In this document: piece after piece, positions 44,159 to 53,369 of the stretch
Layout: each line of letters begins with the position of its first letter
Numbering within the stretch: the stretch's first letter is position 1
Assembly: GCF_030403775.1 (NCBI RefSeq)
Contig: NZ_JAQMWQ010000022.1
Span: forward strand, 1-64,000
Length of the DNA: 64,000 bases
Direction of reading: 5' to 3'
Source of the DNA: Paenibacillus sp. BSR1-1
Lineage (GTDB): Bacteria; Bacillota; Bacilli; Bacillales; Cytobacillaceae
The notes under the pieces: model-generated
The model's input: only the letters and a program-made list of their open reading frames with translations
Told to the model about the DNA's origin: nothing
The model's database searches: none
Translations under genes and position numbers: made by a program

Positions 44159-45307
44159 ATGAAAATACGGAGTTATGAGCTTTTCCAAGTTCCTCCAAGG
44201 TGGTTATTTTTAAAGATTGAAACCGATGAAGGGATTGTTGGCTGGGGTGAACCGGTGATTGAGGGACGAGCGTCCACGGTGAAGGCTTGTGTGGAAGAAT
44301 TAATGGAATACTTAATTGGCAAGGACCCTTTGCGAATTGAGGACCATTGGAATATGTTATACCGTTCCGGATTTTATCGTGGCGGTCCGATCCTGATGAG
44401 TGCCATTTCGGGAATCGATCAAGCGCTTTGGGACATTAAAGGAAAATATTTTAATGCTCCTGTTTATCAGCTGTTAGGTGGTGCGTGCCGTGATTCAATC
44501 AGGGTCTATTCTTGGATTGGCGGCGACCGTCCATCCGATGTGGGCAAAGCGGCAAAGAGTGTCGTTGATGCTGGCTTTACGGCTGTAAAAATGAATGGAA
44601 CGGAAGAGCTTCAGTACGTGGATTCTTATGAAAAAATTGATCAGGTATTGGAACGGATTGCCGCAGTTCGTGAATCCGTAGGACAGTATGTGGGAATCGG
44701 GATTGATTTTCACGGAAGGGTACACAAACCAATGGCTAAGATTCTGGCAAAGGAACTCGAGCAGTTCCGGCCGATGTTTATCGAAGAGCCTGTGCTGGCC
44801 GAGAATAATGAAGCCTTAAAGGAAATTGCCCAGCATACTTCGATTCCAATTGCGACGGGTGAGCGGATGTTCTCCCGCTGGGACTTCAAATCTGTTTTAG
44901 CTGATGGGCATGTAGACATTATTCAGCCAGATGTGTCACATGCAGGCGGAATTACGGAATGTAAAAAGATTGCCTCGATGGCGGAGGCTTATGATGTAGC
45001 TCTTGCACCGCATTGTCCATTGGGACCGATTGCGCTGGCTTCTTGTCTTCAAGTGGATGCGACCTCACATAATGCGTTTATTCAAGAACAAAGTTTAGGG
45101 ATTCATTATAATCAAGGCAGTGACCTGCTGGATTATATAAAGGATAAATCGGTTTTTGAATATAAGGACGGTTATGTATCGATTCCTCAAGGTCCCGGAT
45201 TAGGAATTGAGGTTGATGAAGAATTTGTAAGAAAACAAGCAGAAGTGGGCCACAATTGGAGAAACCCAGTTTGGCGTCACAAAGATGGCAGCATCGCAGA
45301 ATGGTAA
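44159..45307 (+). CDS. dgoD: D-galactonate dehydratase
   Basis: 382 residues of the enolase superfamily, mandelate-racemase subgroup. It opens [20 protein letters not shown]. The metal and acid/base signature includes [26 protein letters not shown] and [10 protein letters not shown], close to DgoD. It dehydrates D-galactonate to 2-keto-3-deoxygalactonate, the first step of the De Ley-Doudoroff route. The ATG at 44159 has AAGGGAG nine bases upstream. It is the last gene of the operon. Confidence 0.92.
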   Translation: MKIRSYELFQVPPRWLFLKIETDEGIVGWGEPVIEGRASTVKACVEELMEYLIGKDPLRIEDHWNMLYRSGFYRGGPILMSAISGIDQALWDIKGKYFNAPVYQLLGGACRDSIRVYSWIGGDRPSDVGKAAKSVVDAGFTAVKMNGTEELQYVDSYEKIDQVLERIAAVRESVGQYVGIGIDFHGRVHKPMAKILAKELEQFRPMFIEEPVLAENNEALKEIAQHTSIPIATGERMFSRWDFKSVLADGHVDIIQPDVSHAGGITECKKIASMAEAYDVALAPHCPLGPIALASCLQVDATSHNAFIQEQSLGIHYNQGSDLLDYIKDKSVFEYKDGYVSIPQGPGLGIEVDEEFVRKQAEVGHNWRNPVWRHKDGSIAEW

Positions 45308-45311
45308 CATT

Positions 45312-45353
45312 GGGGACGGTTCTCTTGGCTTTTTGAACAATGAGAACTGTCTT
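45312..45353. terminator. GGGACGGTTCTC-family inverted repeat after dgoD
   Basis: GGGGACGGTTCTC pairs with GAGAACTGTC around a T-rich loop, followed by TTTTTTTT. It lies six bases after the dgoD stop and probably terminates the operon. Confidence 0.75.
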
Positions 45354-45448
45354 TTTTTTGTGGTCAAGACCAGGGGGACGGTTCTTGCGGATTTGCTCTC
45401 AATAACTCCCAGTTTGTACACTTTGTGATTCATATATAAACAGCAAGG

Positions 45449-45497
45449 ATGTGCCTTAATCAAGTGTTTGACACTTGATAAGGCACATTCTTTTTTA
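45449..45497. terminator. Strong terminator before the racemase 3' end
   Basis: ATGTGCCTTAATCAAGTGT pairs with ACACTTGATAAGGCACAT, a stem of about 18 bp, followed by TCTTTTTT. Confidence 0.88.
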
Positions 45498-45508
45498 TAT
45501 AGAGGAAT

Positions 45509-46201
45509 TCATTGTTTCAGTGCTTTATTCACCGCAGCAATCGCATGAATCGATGCTGTATCAAATAACGGTACCTTAGAATCCTCTTGTTTTATCAATA
45601 AACCAATTTCCGTACAACCTAGGATCATTCCATCCGCGCCGTTTTCCATTAAAGAGTTGATTACTTTTTTATAATCCGTTCTGGATGAATCTAGAACTTT
45701 CCCTAAACATAACTCATTATAGATAATGTTATTTACCATTTCCCGTTCGTGATCGTTAGGGACAATCACATTTATCCCATTTGCTTCTAAACGTGATTTG
45801 TAGAAATCTTGTTCCATTGTATACTTTGTTCCGAGCAGACCCACAGTACTGATGCCACTCTTTTTAATTTGAGCGGCTGTTGCGTCTGCAATATGTAGAA
45901 TAGGGATCATGATCTTTTCTTGGATGGCATCGACTACTTTGTGCATCGTATTGGTGCAAATCACGATAAAGTCAGCACCCGCTTTTTCTAGAGAAAGGGC
46001 CGCTGAGGCTAATATTTCTCCCGCTCTTGGCCAGTTACCCTCAGACTGACAGCGTTCAATTTTGGCAAAATCTACGCTATACATCAGACACTTTGCTGAA
46101 TGAAGCCCGCCTAATCTGCTTTTCACCTCCTCGTTAATAATCCGATAATATTCAACCGAGGATTCCCAGCTCATACCGCCAATGAGACCAATCATTTTCA
46201 T
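45509..46201 (-). CDS. Aspartate/glutamate racemase family protein
   Basis: 230 residues beginning MKMIGLIGGMSWESSVEYY. The catalytic cysteines lie in VICTNTMHKV and ILGCTEIGLL, the pair used by aspartate racemase-like enzymes. GGGGTG precedes the ATG at 46201; the frame extends 12 codons further without a site. It is convergent with the galactonate operon. Racemisation of Asp, or a related decarboxylase role, is possible. Confidence 0.88.
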   Translation of the reverse strand: MKMIGLIGGMSWESSVEYYRIINEEVKSRLGGLHSAKCLMYSVDFAKIERCQSEGNWPRAGEILASAALSLEKAGADFIVICTNTMHKVVDAIQEKIMIPILHIADATAAQIKKSGISTVGLLGTKYTMEQDFYKSRLEANGINVIVPNDHEREMVNNIIYNELCLGKVLDSSRTDYKKVINSLMENGADGMILGCTEIGLLIKQEDSKVPLFDTASIHAIAAVNKALKQ

Positions 46202-46373
46202 ACACTTCACCCCAATTATCTTTATTAATCTAATCATAAACCGTATAGTTCATCATTTACAGGGCTAGGCATCGCATTAATTCGACATTCTTTTTTTGGG
46301 TCTTTTGAAATTAAAAGCCGTATTAATTAAAATTAAAACGCCCTCAGCATATTAGAAAAATAAATAGTTCAAC

Positions 46374-46394
46374 ATTTTCAACAGGTAATTCAAA
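46374..46394 (+). promoter_or_regulatory. Shared upstream motif, copy 1
   Basis: ATTTTCAACAGGTAATTCAA recurs with few changes at 50752-50772. Both copies lie about 50 bases ahead of an A/T-rich -10-like segment. It is a candidate binding site for the YesN-type regulator encoded between them. Confidence 0.55.
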
Positions 46395-46578
46395 ATCTTC
46401 CACTAATTCAACCTTTTACTATTTGATATCATGAAATTTAGGAAATATTTAGTTTTGATTATTTAGTAAGCGGTTTCAGTGAGCGGGAAATGTGAATCAG
46501 ATAGTTATCTGATAAATCTGGGGCGCAATCGAACAGAAATACATATGGAAAAATACTGTTACTAAATGGGGGCTGAAA

Positions 46579-46674
46579 ATGTTTAACGTTATGGAACAGT
46601 TAGAATCCATCATGTTACTTTTTGCTAATGTTCAGAAAGTTAAGGTTGCTTTATTAATATTTTGTTATATTTAA
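46579..46674 (+). CDS. Possible 31-residue leader peptide
   Basis: GGGGGCTGAAA precedes an ATG opening 31 codons, MFNVMEQLESIMLLFANVQ and on, ending just before the YesL-like gene. The spacing is good, but length and composition give no function. It may be a chance frame. Confidence 0.25.
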   Translation: MFNVMEQLESIMLLFANVQKVKVALLIFCYI

Positions 46675-46721
46675 TATAAATGGAACATTCAACAGTCGAT
46701 ATTTTAGAAAGGGGCAAATGG

Positions 46722-47351
46722 ATGAAAGGCTTACTTCAAGGCTTGTATACACTATGTGAATGGGTTATGCGTCTAACTATTTTAAACATTCTTTGGGTTG
46801 TATTCTCTTTAATGGGAGCCATTTTACTAGGTTTTTTTCCAGCAACAGCTGCTATGTTCGAAATCACAAGAAAGTGGCTTAAAGGAGAGACAGATATCCC
46901 AATTTTTAAGTATTTCTGGGCTGCGTATAAAAAGTATTTTGTCAAAGCAAATCTGCTGGGGACTGTTGTCGCCATAACAGGAATCTTTTTATATATTGAT
47001 TTTAGCTTTTTTTCAAGCTTAGAAGGTTTTGCGTTTAAGGTGCTAACTGCCTTAGTAATGTTGGTATCTATTATATATTTTGTTCTATTAATTTATATAT
47101 TCCCTGTTTTTGTAACATACGAAATTAATTTATTCCAAACTATTAAATTTGCCTGCTTATTAGGAGTATATCGACCGCTTAGTACAATAGGAATTTTATT
47201 AGGTAGCATCCTGCTTTATTTCCTATTTTCCACTTTCACGCCTGTCCTCGTCTTCTTTGGGGGCAGCCTGACAAGTATCATGATGATGTGGGTATCAAGA
47301 AGCACGTTTTTTAAAATAAAAAATAAATATTCAACCGAAGAAACGGTGTAG
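46722..47351 (+). CDS. YesL-like DUF624 membrane protein
   Basis: 209 residues with about five membrane helices. The N-terminus MKGLLQGLYTLCEWVMRLTI with the following NILWVVF is the DUF624/YesL pattern. In Bacillus, yesL sits beside yesM-yesN in rhamnogalacturonan loci, and the same order occurs here. The role may be in membrane signalling or transport support but is not defined. The frame opens at 46680, yet GAAAGGGG lies properly before the ATG at 46722. Confidence 0.82.
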   Translation: MKGLLQGLYTLCEWVMRLTILNILWVVFSLMGAILLGFFPATAAMFEITRKWLKGETDIPIFKYFWAAYKKYFVKANLLGTVVAITGIFLYIDFSFFSSLEGFAFKVLTALVMLVSIIYFVLLIYIFPVFVTYEINLFQTIKFACLLGVYRPLSTIGILLGSILLYFLFSTFTPVLVFFGGSLTSIMMMWVSRSTFFKIKNKYSTEETV

Positions 47352-47356
47352 GGCAA

Positions 47357-49123
47357 ATGAGATTTATACGTTTTCCCAAGTTTCGTCATTTGAAGAATCA
47401 ATTGTTGTTCCAACATGCTCTGGGAATTACCTTCATTATCGGGTTAACAGCGATTGTCACTTATACCATCGCCATCCAAATCCAGATTAAGGATGCAGTC
47501 AGATATAATACTATAATGGTTACACAAATTAGTAAAAGTATCGATAATATGGTGGATTCCTTTAATCGTGTTATGGATGGAGTATCATTTAATAATGATG
47601 TACAGAGTCTCTTACAAAGCAAATATGAAAATGATAAAGAAAAGAATCTCTTAAATAGATACTTATCTTCTAATGTTACGGATGAAACAATGATGTTCAA
47701 TGAAGTAGACCTTATCTATCTTTATGACATGGAAAGCCTAAGAGTGAATTTGAGAAGAAGCGTCAATAACAATGACTATCCGTTTTTTAAAACATTACGT
47801 CCAGAATTGTATGATGATAGTGGAAAAGTTACTTGGAGCTCAGAGCAGTCTGTTATTACAGCTAACCGGGTGATCTATGATATCAACTCTTATAAAATGA
47901 AAAAAATCGGCTATTTAACCATGTCGATGGATAAGTCCTATTTGCAGGAACGAATTCAGAAATTTGATCCAACTGAAGAAAGGCATCTCATCATCCTAGA
48001 CCGTCAAAATAATGTGGTTTTATCGAATTCGAATGATGAAGAACTGAAAAGAGTCACATCGTGGCTGTCTAATTCAAAAAATATATCAACTGATGAAGAT
48101 TCATTTATTGAAATACCGAAATACGGGAAAATGCTTGTGAGCACGTTCAAATCTAATTTAACAGGGTGGAAAATTATTTCTTTAGTAAGCTTGGATGAGA
48201 TTTCAGAAGGCCCTGCGCTTATTGGAAAGTCTGTCTTTTTAATTGGAATACTGGCCATCATAATCGGTAATATCTTTATTTGGATAAGTACAAATTATTT
48301 TGTCAAACCATTAAATAAATTAAGTTTGGTGATGGATGAAGTTGAAAAAGATAACTTCAATGCACAGGTAGAAATCGACCGTGTCGATGAGCTTGGTAGA
48401 GTTGGAGAAAGCTTTAATCGAATGATGAATAAAATTAACACTTTAATTTCAGATATCTACCAAAAGGATATAAATGAAAAGGACGCTCAGCTGAGAGCGC
48501 TTCGAGCCCAGATTAATCCCCATTTTCTTTATAATACATTGGATGCGATTAATTGGATGGCACAGTTTGGAAAAACGGATGAAGTCAGTAAAATGACGGT
48601 TTCTTTAAGCAGGCTGCTAAAAACGAGTATTAAAAATAATCAAGAGTTTATCCGGCTTGAAGAAGAAATGAATTATATTGAAGATTATATGACGATTCAA
48701 AAAATTAGGTTTCAAGACAAAATTCATTTTTCGATCAATATAGCTCCAGAGGCTAACGATTGTTTGGTGCCAAAGCTTATTTTGCAGCCAATCGTTGAAA
48801 ATGCTATGATTCATGGTCTTGAAAAGAAGATAGACCACGGGTATTTATTTATCAATGGAAATATAAAAGGTAACAAATTACACATACAAGTAATCGATAA
48901 TGGAGTAGGTATGGATGAACATACCATCCACGCCCTTTCCGAAGGAAGCTATGTTCAACTTGATGAAAAGCAAGGGACTGGAAATGGTGTTTTAAATGTT
49001 CAGAACCGGATCAGGTTATTGTTTGGGGAAGAAAATGGGCTAAAGATTGAAAGTAATATCAATGTTGGAACCTTATTTGAGCTGATTTTACCTGTTCAAA
49101 GGGAGGGATTCAGAAATGTATAG
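47357..49123 (+). CDS. YesM-type sensor histidine kinase
   Basis: 588 residues. Two membrane helices (about 20-42 and 290-312) enclose an extracellular dCache-like sensor. HAMP follows, then the His_kinase domain with His389 in QINPHFLYNTLDAINW, and an HATPase with LQPIVENAMIHGLEKK and GTGNGVLNVQNR. Such kinases sense extracellular oligosaccharides, often with help from a binding protein. The stop overlaps the next start by eight bases. Confidence 0.92.
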   Translation: MRFIRFPKFRHLKNQLLFQHALGITFIIGLTAIVTYTIAIQIQIKDAVRYNTIMVTQISKSIDNMVDSFNRVMDGVSFNNDVQSLLQSKYENDKEKNLLNRYLSSNVTDETMMFNEVDLIYLYDMESLRVNLRRSVNNNDYPFFKTLRPELYDDSGKVTWSSEQSVITANRVIYDINSYKMKKIGYLTMSMDKSYLQERIQKFDPTEERHLIILDRQNNVVLSNSNDEELKRVTSWLSNSKNISTDEDSFIEIPKYGKMLVSTFKSNLTGWKIISLVSLDEISEGPALIGKSVFLIGILAIIIGNIFIWISTNYFVKPLNKLSLVMDEVEKDNFNAQVEIDRVDELGRVGESFNRMMNKINTLISDIYQKDINEKDAQLRALRAQINPHFLYNTLDAINWMAQFGKTDEVSKMTVSLSRLLKTSIKNNQEFIRLEEEMNYIEDYMTIQKIRFQDKIHFSINIAPEANDCLVPKLILQPIVENAMIHGLEKKIDHGYLFINGNIKGNKLHIQVIDNGVGMDEHTIHALSEGSYVQLDEKQGTGNGVLNVQNRIRLLFGEENGLKIESNINVGTLFELILPVQREGFRNV

Positions 49124-50678
49124 AGTGCTTATTATTGACGATGAACCATTTATCAGTAAGGGGTTATCTGAAAAAATCGATTGGGCTAGTTTAGGTTGCA
49201 TGATTTGTGGAATTGCTTCGAATGGATACGAGGGAAAAGAACAAATAGATTTGCTGAAACCAGATATCGTAGTGTCGGATATAGTCATGCCTGGTCAAAC
49301 TGGATTAGAATTGGCTGATTATGTTCATCAAAACTATAAAGATATGATTATCATACTTTTATCAGGGTACGATGAATTTACATTTGCCAAAGAGGCACTA
49401 AAATATGGTGTATTTGATTATTTACTTAAACCAACGGTGATTGACGAGGTCATGAATGTAATCAAAAAGGCTGTAAAGGCTCTTGAACAAAAAAGAAATC
49501 AAGAGAAAAAATATGAATATTTGGAGTCTGCCTTACAGGAGAGCATTCCCATCATCGAGCAATCATTATTACATGATGTCTCCGTTAAAGGGATCGTGAA
49601 TAGTCAAAACGTAAGCCAACGAATTGATCAATTTAATATTACGCTTGGCAAAGGGGCCGTTATTACCATCGAAGTATATGGTGATTTACAGAGTAAACAA
49701 GTTATTGAAGCTCTACGAACCTCTATTGAGGAATTATGTAAAAGCAAAAACCTTACAGTACGGTTTGTGAATCATAATCAGCAGCTCCTTGTCTTTCCTG
49801 CTTTTCCATTTCGCAACAATAATAAAGAAATCAAAACTCATTTAAAAGATTTGTCTAATAGTATTTTTAACTATTCTATAGAGGGTAATAGAATAAAAGC
49901 TCTGATCGGGATTGGCGGCGTTTATACTTCTATCCATTCCATCCATACCTCTTATTTACAATCTTTAAAGGCGTTAACGAAGAGCTTTTTTATCGGTAGT
50001 GGAAAAATACATTTTTATGATGAGATCAACGATGGAATGACGAATTATGATTTCTCAACAAAATCAGCTAGGTTTATCGAAATGTTTGAAGAATGGACAC
50101 AGGAGGAAATTCTTCATGAATTAGAGACCATCTTCAAGGAGATTAAGTATACGTATGATAAGCGGTTAGTATTAAACCATTGTTTAGAGTTATTAATCAA
50201 ACTTGGGTTGGTAGTGGCAAAATGGGATCGGACATTTAAAATGGTTGTTGGCTATGAGCAACTTGAACAATGTCAAACCTTTGATGAACTCAAAGATTTC
50301 ATGAAACAAACGTGTGTATCGATAAAAAATCATCTTTATGAAATGATGAATCAAAATAATATAGGCGTCGTGGAGCTGGCAAAAAGAATGGTTGAAAAGG
50401 AATATGCCAATCCAGATTTAAGCACCCAGTTTATTGCTGACCAGCTTAATGTAAGCGTTAGCTATTTAAGTCGCTCCTTTAAAAAGGAGACAGGTGAAAA
50501 TCTAAGTAATTTTATTACAGAAAAAAGGATGCTGATTGCCCAAAAGCTATTAATGACTACGGATTTAAAGACCAACGAAGTGGCAAAAAGAGTAGGGTTT
50601 TTAGATGCGAGATATTTTGGTCAAGTCTTTAAAAAAATTATGAGAACCACACCCTCAGACTATAAGAAACTCCCATGA
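49116..50678 (+). CDS. YesN-type AraC-family response regulator
   Basis: 520 residues. The receiver domain has Asp55 (IVVSDIVMPGQTG) and the conserved Lys in DYLLKPTVIDEV. A long middle region joins to a C-terminal AraC pair of helix-turn-helix motifs (about 415-518: NPDLSTQFIADQLNVSVSYL, TNEVAKRVGFLDARYFGQVF). It should activate the polysaccharide genes downstream. The motif shared by 46374 and 50752 is its candidate site. Confidence 0.92.
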   Translation: MYRVLIIDDEPFISKGLSEKIDWASLGCMICGIASNGYEGKEQIDLLKPDIVVSDIVMPGQTGLELADYVHQNYKDMIIILLSGYDEFTFAKEALKYGVFDYLLKPTVIDEVMNVIKKAVKALEQKRNQEKKYEYLESALQESIPIIEQSLLHDVSVKGIVNSQNVSQRIDQFNITLGKGAVITIEVYGDLQSKQVIEALRTSIEELCKSKNLTVRFVNHNQQLLVFPAFPFRNNNKEIKTHLKDLSNSIFNYSIEGNRIKALIGIGGVYTSIHSIHTSYLQSLKALTKSFFIGSGKIHFYDEINDGMTNYDFSTKSARFIEMFEEWTQEEILHELETIFKEIKYTYDKRLVLNHCLELLIKLGLVVAKWDRTFKMVVGYEQLEQCQTFDELKDFMKQTCVSIKNHLYEMMNQNNIGVVELAKRMVEKEYANPDLSTQFIADQLNVSVSYLSRSFKKETGENLSNFITEKRMLIAQKLLMTTDLKTNEVAKRVGFLDARYFGQVFKKIMRTTPSDYKKLP

Positions 50679-50689
50679 TTCAATGACAG

Positions 50690-50729
50690 AAACCCATGAT
50701 GGAATTTCCATCGGGGTTTTTCTTTTTTC
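50690..50729 (+). terminator. Intrinsic terminator after the two-component operon
   Basis: AAACCCATGATGGAA pairs with TTCCATCGGGGTTT with a small mismatch, followed by TTCTTTTTT. Confidence 0.85.
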
Positions 50730-50751
50730 GGTCGAAAAAGTAAATATCAAA

Positions 50752-50839
50752 ATTTTCAACAACTAATACAAATATTTCAACCATTCTCTCCTTTGGTTAT
50801 CTAATAAAATAAAAATTAAGAATAATGCAAACGTTATCA
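50752..50839 (+). promoter_or_regulatory. Shared upstream motif copy 2 and cre-like box
   Basis: ATTTTCAACAACTAATACAA (from 50752) matches the motif at 46374. An A/T-rich -10-like CTAATAAAAT lies at about 50801-50810. TGCAAACGTTATCA (50826-50839) differs from the cre consensus at one position. The layout suggests activation by the YesN-type regulator and repression by CcpA. Confidence 0.6.
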
Positions 50840-50858
50840 AACAGGGGGAGGGGAATAT

Positions 50859-53369
50859 ATGAATCAGATAATCTATCCATTAAATCAACATAAGCCTATT
50901 AATCATTGGTTGGTCGCAGGGACTTTTGAAGAAGAAAAATCTTTTAAAAAGATCACAATGGATTTTACAGGGGATTTGAATCGCTGGCTTACTGAGGGGT
51001 TTGCTGTATTTGAAAATCCTAATCGAAAAGAATTCATCGAAGCTGAATTGAAGGTTGAAAAGCAAAGAATTGACATATCAGAGGTTTCCCCTGGAAGATC
51101 GTTATCCTACCAATCGTCAACAAAGACATGGCAGCTCTATTTTCCATGGAAGAACAAAAAAATTGAACAGTCAGGATTTTGGCAGCAACCCACCCATCTA
51201 CAATCATGGGCCATAACCAACATTCGTTCAAATAAAGCCCAAAAAGCCACTTTTAAACTTTTTACATGCGGAAGTGTGAACCTTTGGGTAAATGGTGAAA
51301 AAGTATTACAATTTTCCCCTTATACAAGAAATGAAGAAAAGAATATTGGATTTGAGGTTTTGCTTCGTGAAGGAGATAATGAATTTTTAGTTCTTTCCGA
51401 GGATCTGGCAGAGCGGGATACACTGTTTTACTTTAGGGTGGATTACCTTGGGACTGAAGATTTAGAAATGGTGCTTCCAATTGGTGATACGTCCTCCGAA
51501 GACATTCATTTGTTAGAAGAAGCATTAAAAAATGCCTACTTTCCTAGCGATGTCCTCACGTCTGGTGAAGTTAGCCTTTATTTTGAAAACCCACTAGCGG
51601 GGCAAGTCCAATTGGAATGTGAGTTTAAAACAGAGTGGTGGGGCGAAAAGAAAGAGCTGAACAGGATTGTTCAGCCAAACTGCGAAAAAGTAATACTTGG
51701 TGAAGTTGAAGAACTTGGAATGGGCAATGTGCTATTATCCATCAACATCCGATACCAAACCGTTGTGCTCCAAAAAAATATGTTTCTTCAACTATATCCG
51801 GAAAACCTAGTACCACAAGATGTATCAGATTATCTTCATATAAGAAAGCAACAGGCTTCGTCCTTTATCGCCAAATATGGAAAAAAGGATATCCATCGAG
51901 CTTATTTATTAGCTAAAGCAGGCGATGATTTAGAGTTAGTTGAATTGATTGTTAGGGATACGCTGCAAGTGATTAATGCCAGGTTTGATTGCAGTGACTT
52001 TTATTTTAACCAACTGTTCCGTTTTTGGGCAGATTTTCATGATACGGGATTATTTGAAGAGAGCTTATGGGAGGAATGTAAGCAGACGATTCTCAATTAT
52101 CGCTATTGGTTCGATGAACCTGGGGATGATGTCATGTGGTTCTTTAGCGAGAATCATGCCTTGCTATTCCACACTTGTGAATATTTAGCAGGACAATTAT
52201 TTCCGGATGAAATATTCCCTAACGCGAACATCCTTGGTTCTGTCCATGTTGAACGGGCAAAAGTCAGGCTGAAAAAATGGTTTGAAAAATTTAATGATGA
52301 AGGCTTGGCAGAGTGGAATTCAAGTGCGTATATTCCGATAAACGTGATGGGATTCTTGCAAGTATATGATTTGGTCAATGACCTGGAATTGAAAAGTGCA
52401 GCCGAGCAAGCACTGGATACAACCTTTCGCTTAATGGCGTTAAATTGTCATAATGGCTATTTATCTTGTTCACACGGTCGTATTTACGAAAAAGAATTAA
52501 AGGGAAATTATAATAATGCGACTACTTCCTTACTTTGGATCGCCTATGGTAAAGGAAATTTAAATAATTCAACCTTTGCCGCAGCAGCATTATCTATGTC
52601 AGAATATGAACCACCTGATTATCGGTCCTTAATTGGTTTAAGCGCGGATGAGAATGTTGTGTTTAAGCATCATCAGGGAACAAAGGGCTTTGTCGATCTT
52701 TATACTTATAAAAACAGGTTCGGATTACTATCAAGTGCCGTCGAGTACCGGCCTGGTGGAAGCGGTTACTCGGAGCACGTCGTCCATTCTACGCTTAGTC
52801 CAGAAGCGATTGTATGGATAAATCATCCTGGAGAAGAGACGGAACTAGGGACAGGCCGGCCAAGCTTTTGGGCTGGAAATGGTCAATTGCCAAAGGTCGA
52901 TCAATATCATGATATCGCTTTTATCCACTATAGGATTGATCCGGAAAGTGAAATTGATTATACTCACGCCTATTTTCCACTCACCGCTTTCGAGCAAGTG
53001 GAAATCACCGGAAATTGGTGCTTTGGAAAAATAAGAGATTCCTATATTGCGCTTTATGCAAAAAATGGATTGATCTTACAGACGGAGGGCCAGAACAAAA
53101 AACGGGAACTGATATCGATTGGTAGAGAAAATAAGTGGATCTTACGAAATAGCCATGTTCAACAGTTTGCTTCCTTCTCCCAATTTATCACTAGTATTAA
53201 GAATGCAGAACTGAAACACATTGGAGAAGAATTCATTTTTCATGATCCTATTCACGGTAAAGCTCAAAGCTCTTGGAAGGGGCCATTTACAGTGAATGGT
53301 GTTATTCAATTAAATTCAGATCAGCAAACAGAAGGAGTTTTAGAAAAATGGTCGTTCATTCAAAATTAA
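50859..53369 (+). CDS. Large uncharacterised lyase/hydrolase-like protein of a uronate locus
   Basis: 836 residues, no signal peptide, so cytoplasmic. Residues 1-200 look like a beta-sandwich carbohydrate-binding region (FKLFTCGSVNLWVNGEKVLQ). The middle, about 370-620, is alpha-helical with Trp/His-rich segments such as MWFFSENHALLFHTCEYLAG, GLAEWNSSAYIPINVMGFLQ and CSHGRIYEKELKGNYNNA, the style of alpha/alpha-toroid lyases and hydrolases. The C-terminal third is beta-rich. I do not recognise a named family. It overlaps the GH105 gene by 22 bases, which points to shared work on an unsaturated-uronyl oligosaccharide. GGGGGAGG precedes the ATG. Confidence 0.75.
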   Translation: MNQIIYPLNQHKPINHWLVAGTFEEEKSFKKITMDFTGDLNRWLTEGFAVFENPNRKEFIEAELKVEKQRIDISEVSPGRSLSYQSSTKTWQLYFPWKNKKIEQSGFWQQPTHLQSWAITNIRSNKAQKATFKLFTCGSVNLWVNGEKVLQFSPYTRNEEKNIGFEVLLREGDNEFLVLSEDLAERDTLFYFRVDYLGTEDLEMVLPIGDTSSEDIHLLEEALKNAYFPSDVLTSGEVSLYFENPLAGQVQLECEFKTEWWGEKKELNRIVQPNCEKVILGEVEELGMGNVLLSINIRYQTVVLQKNMFLQLYPENLVPQDVSDYLHIRKQQASSFIAKYGKKDIHRAYLLAKAGDDLELVELIVRDTLQVINARFDCSDFYFNQLFRFWADFHDTGLFEESLWEECKQTILNYRYWFDEPGDDVMWFFSENHALLFHTCEYLAGQLFPDEIFPNANILGSVHVERAKVRLKKWFEKFNDEGLAEWNSSAYIPINVMGFLQVYDLVNDLELKSAAEQALDTTFRLMALNCHNGYLSCSHGRIYEKELKGNYNNATTSLLWIAYGKGNLNNSTFAAAALSMSEYEPPDYRSLIGLSADENVVFKHHQGTKGFVDLYTYKNRFGLLSSAVEYRPGGSGYSEHVVHSTLSPEAIVWINHPGEETELGTGRPSFWAGNGQLPKVDQYHDIAFIHYRIDPESEIDYTHAYFPLTAFEQVEITGNWCFGKIRDSYIALYAKNGLILQTEGQNKKRELISIGRENKWILRNSHVQQFASFSQFITSIKNAELKHIGEEFIFHDPIHGKAQSSWKGPFTVNGVIQLNSDQQTEGVLEKWSFIQN

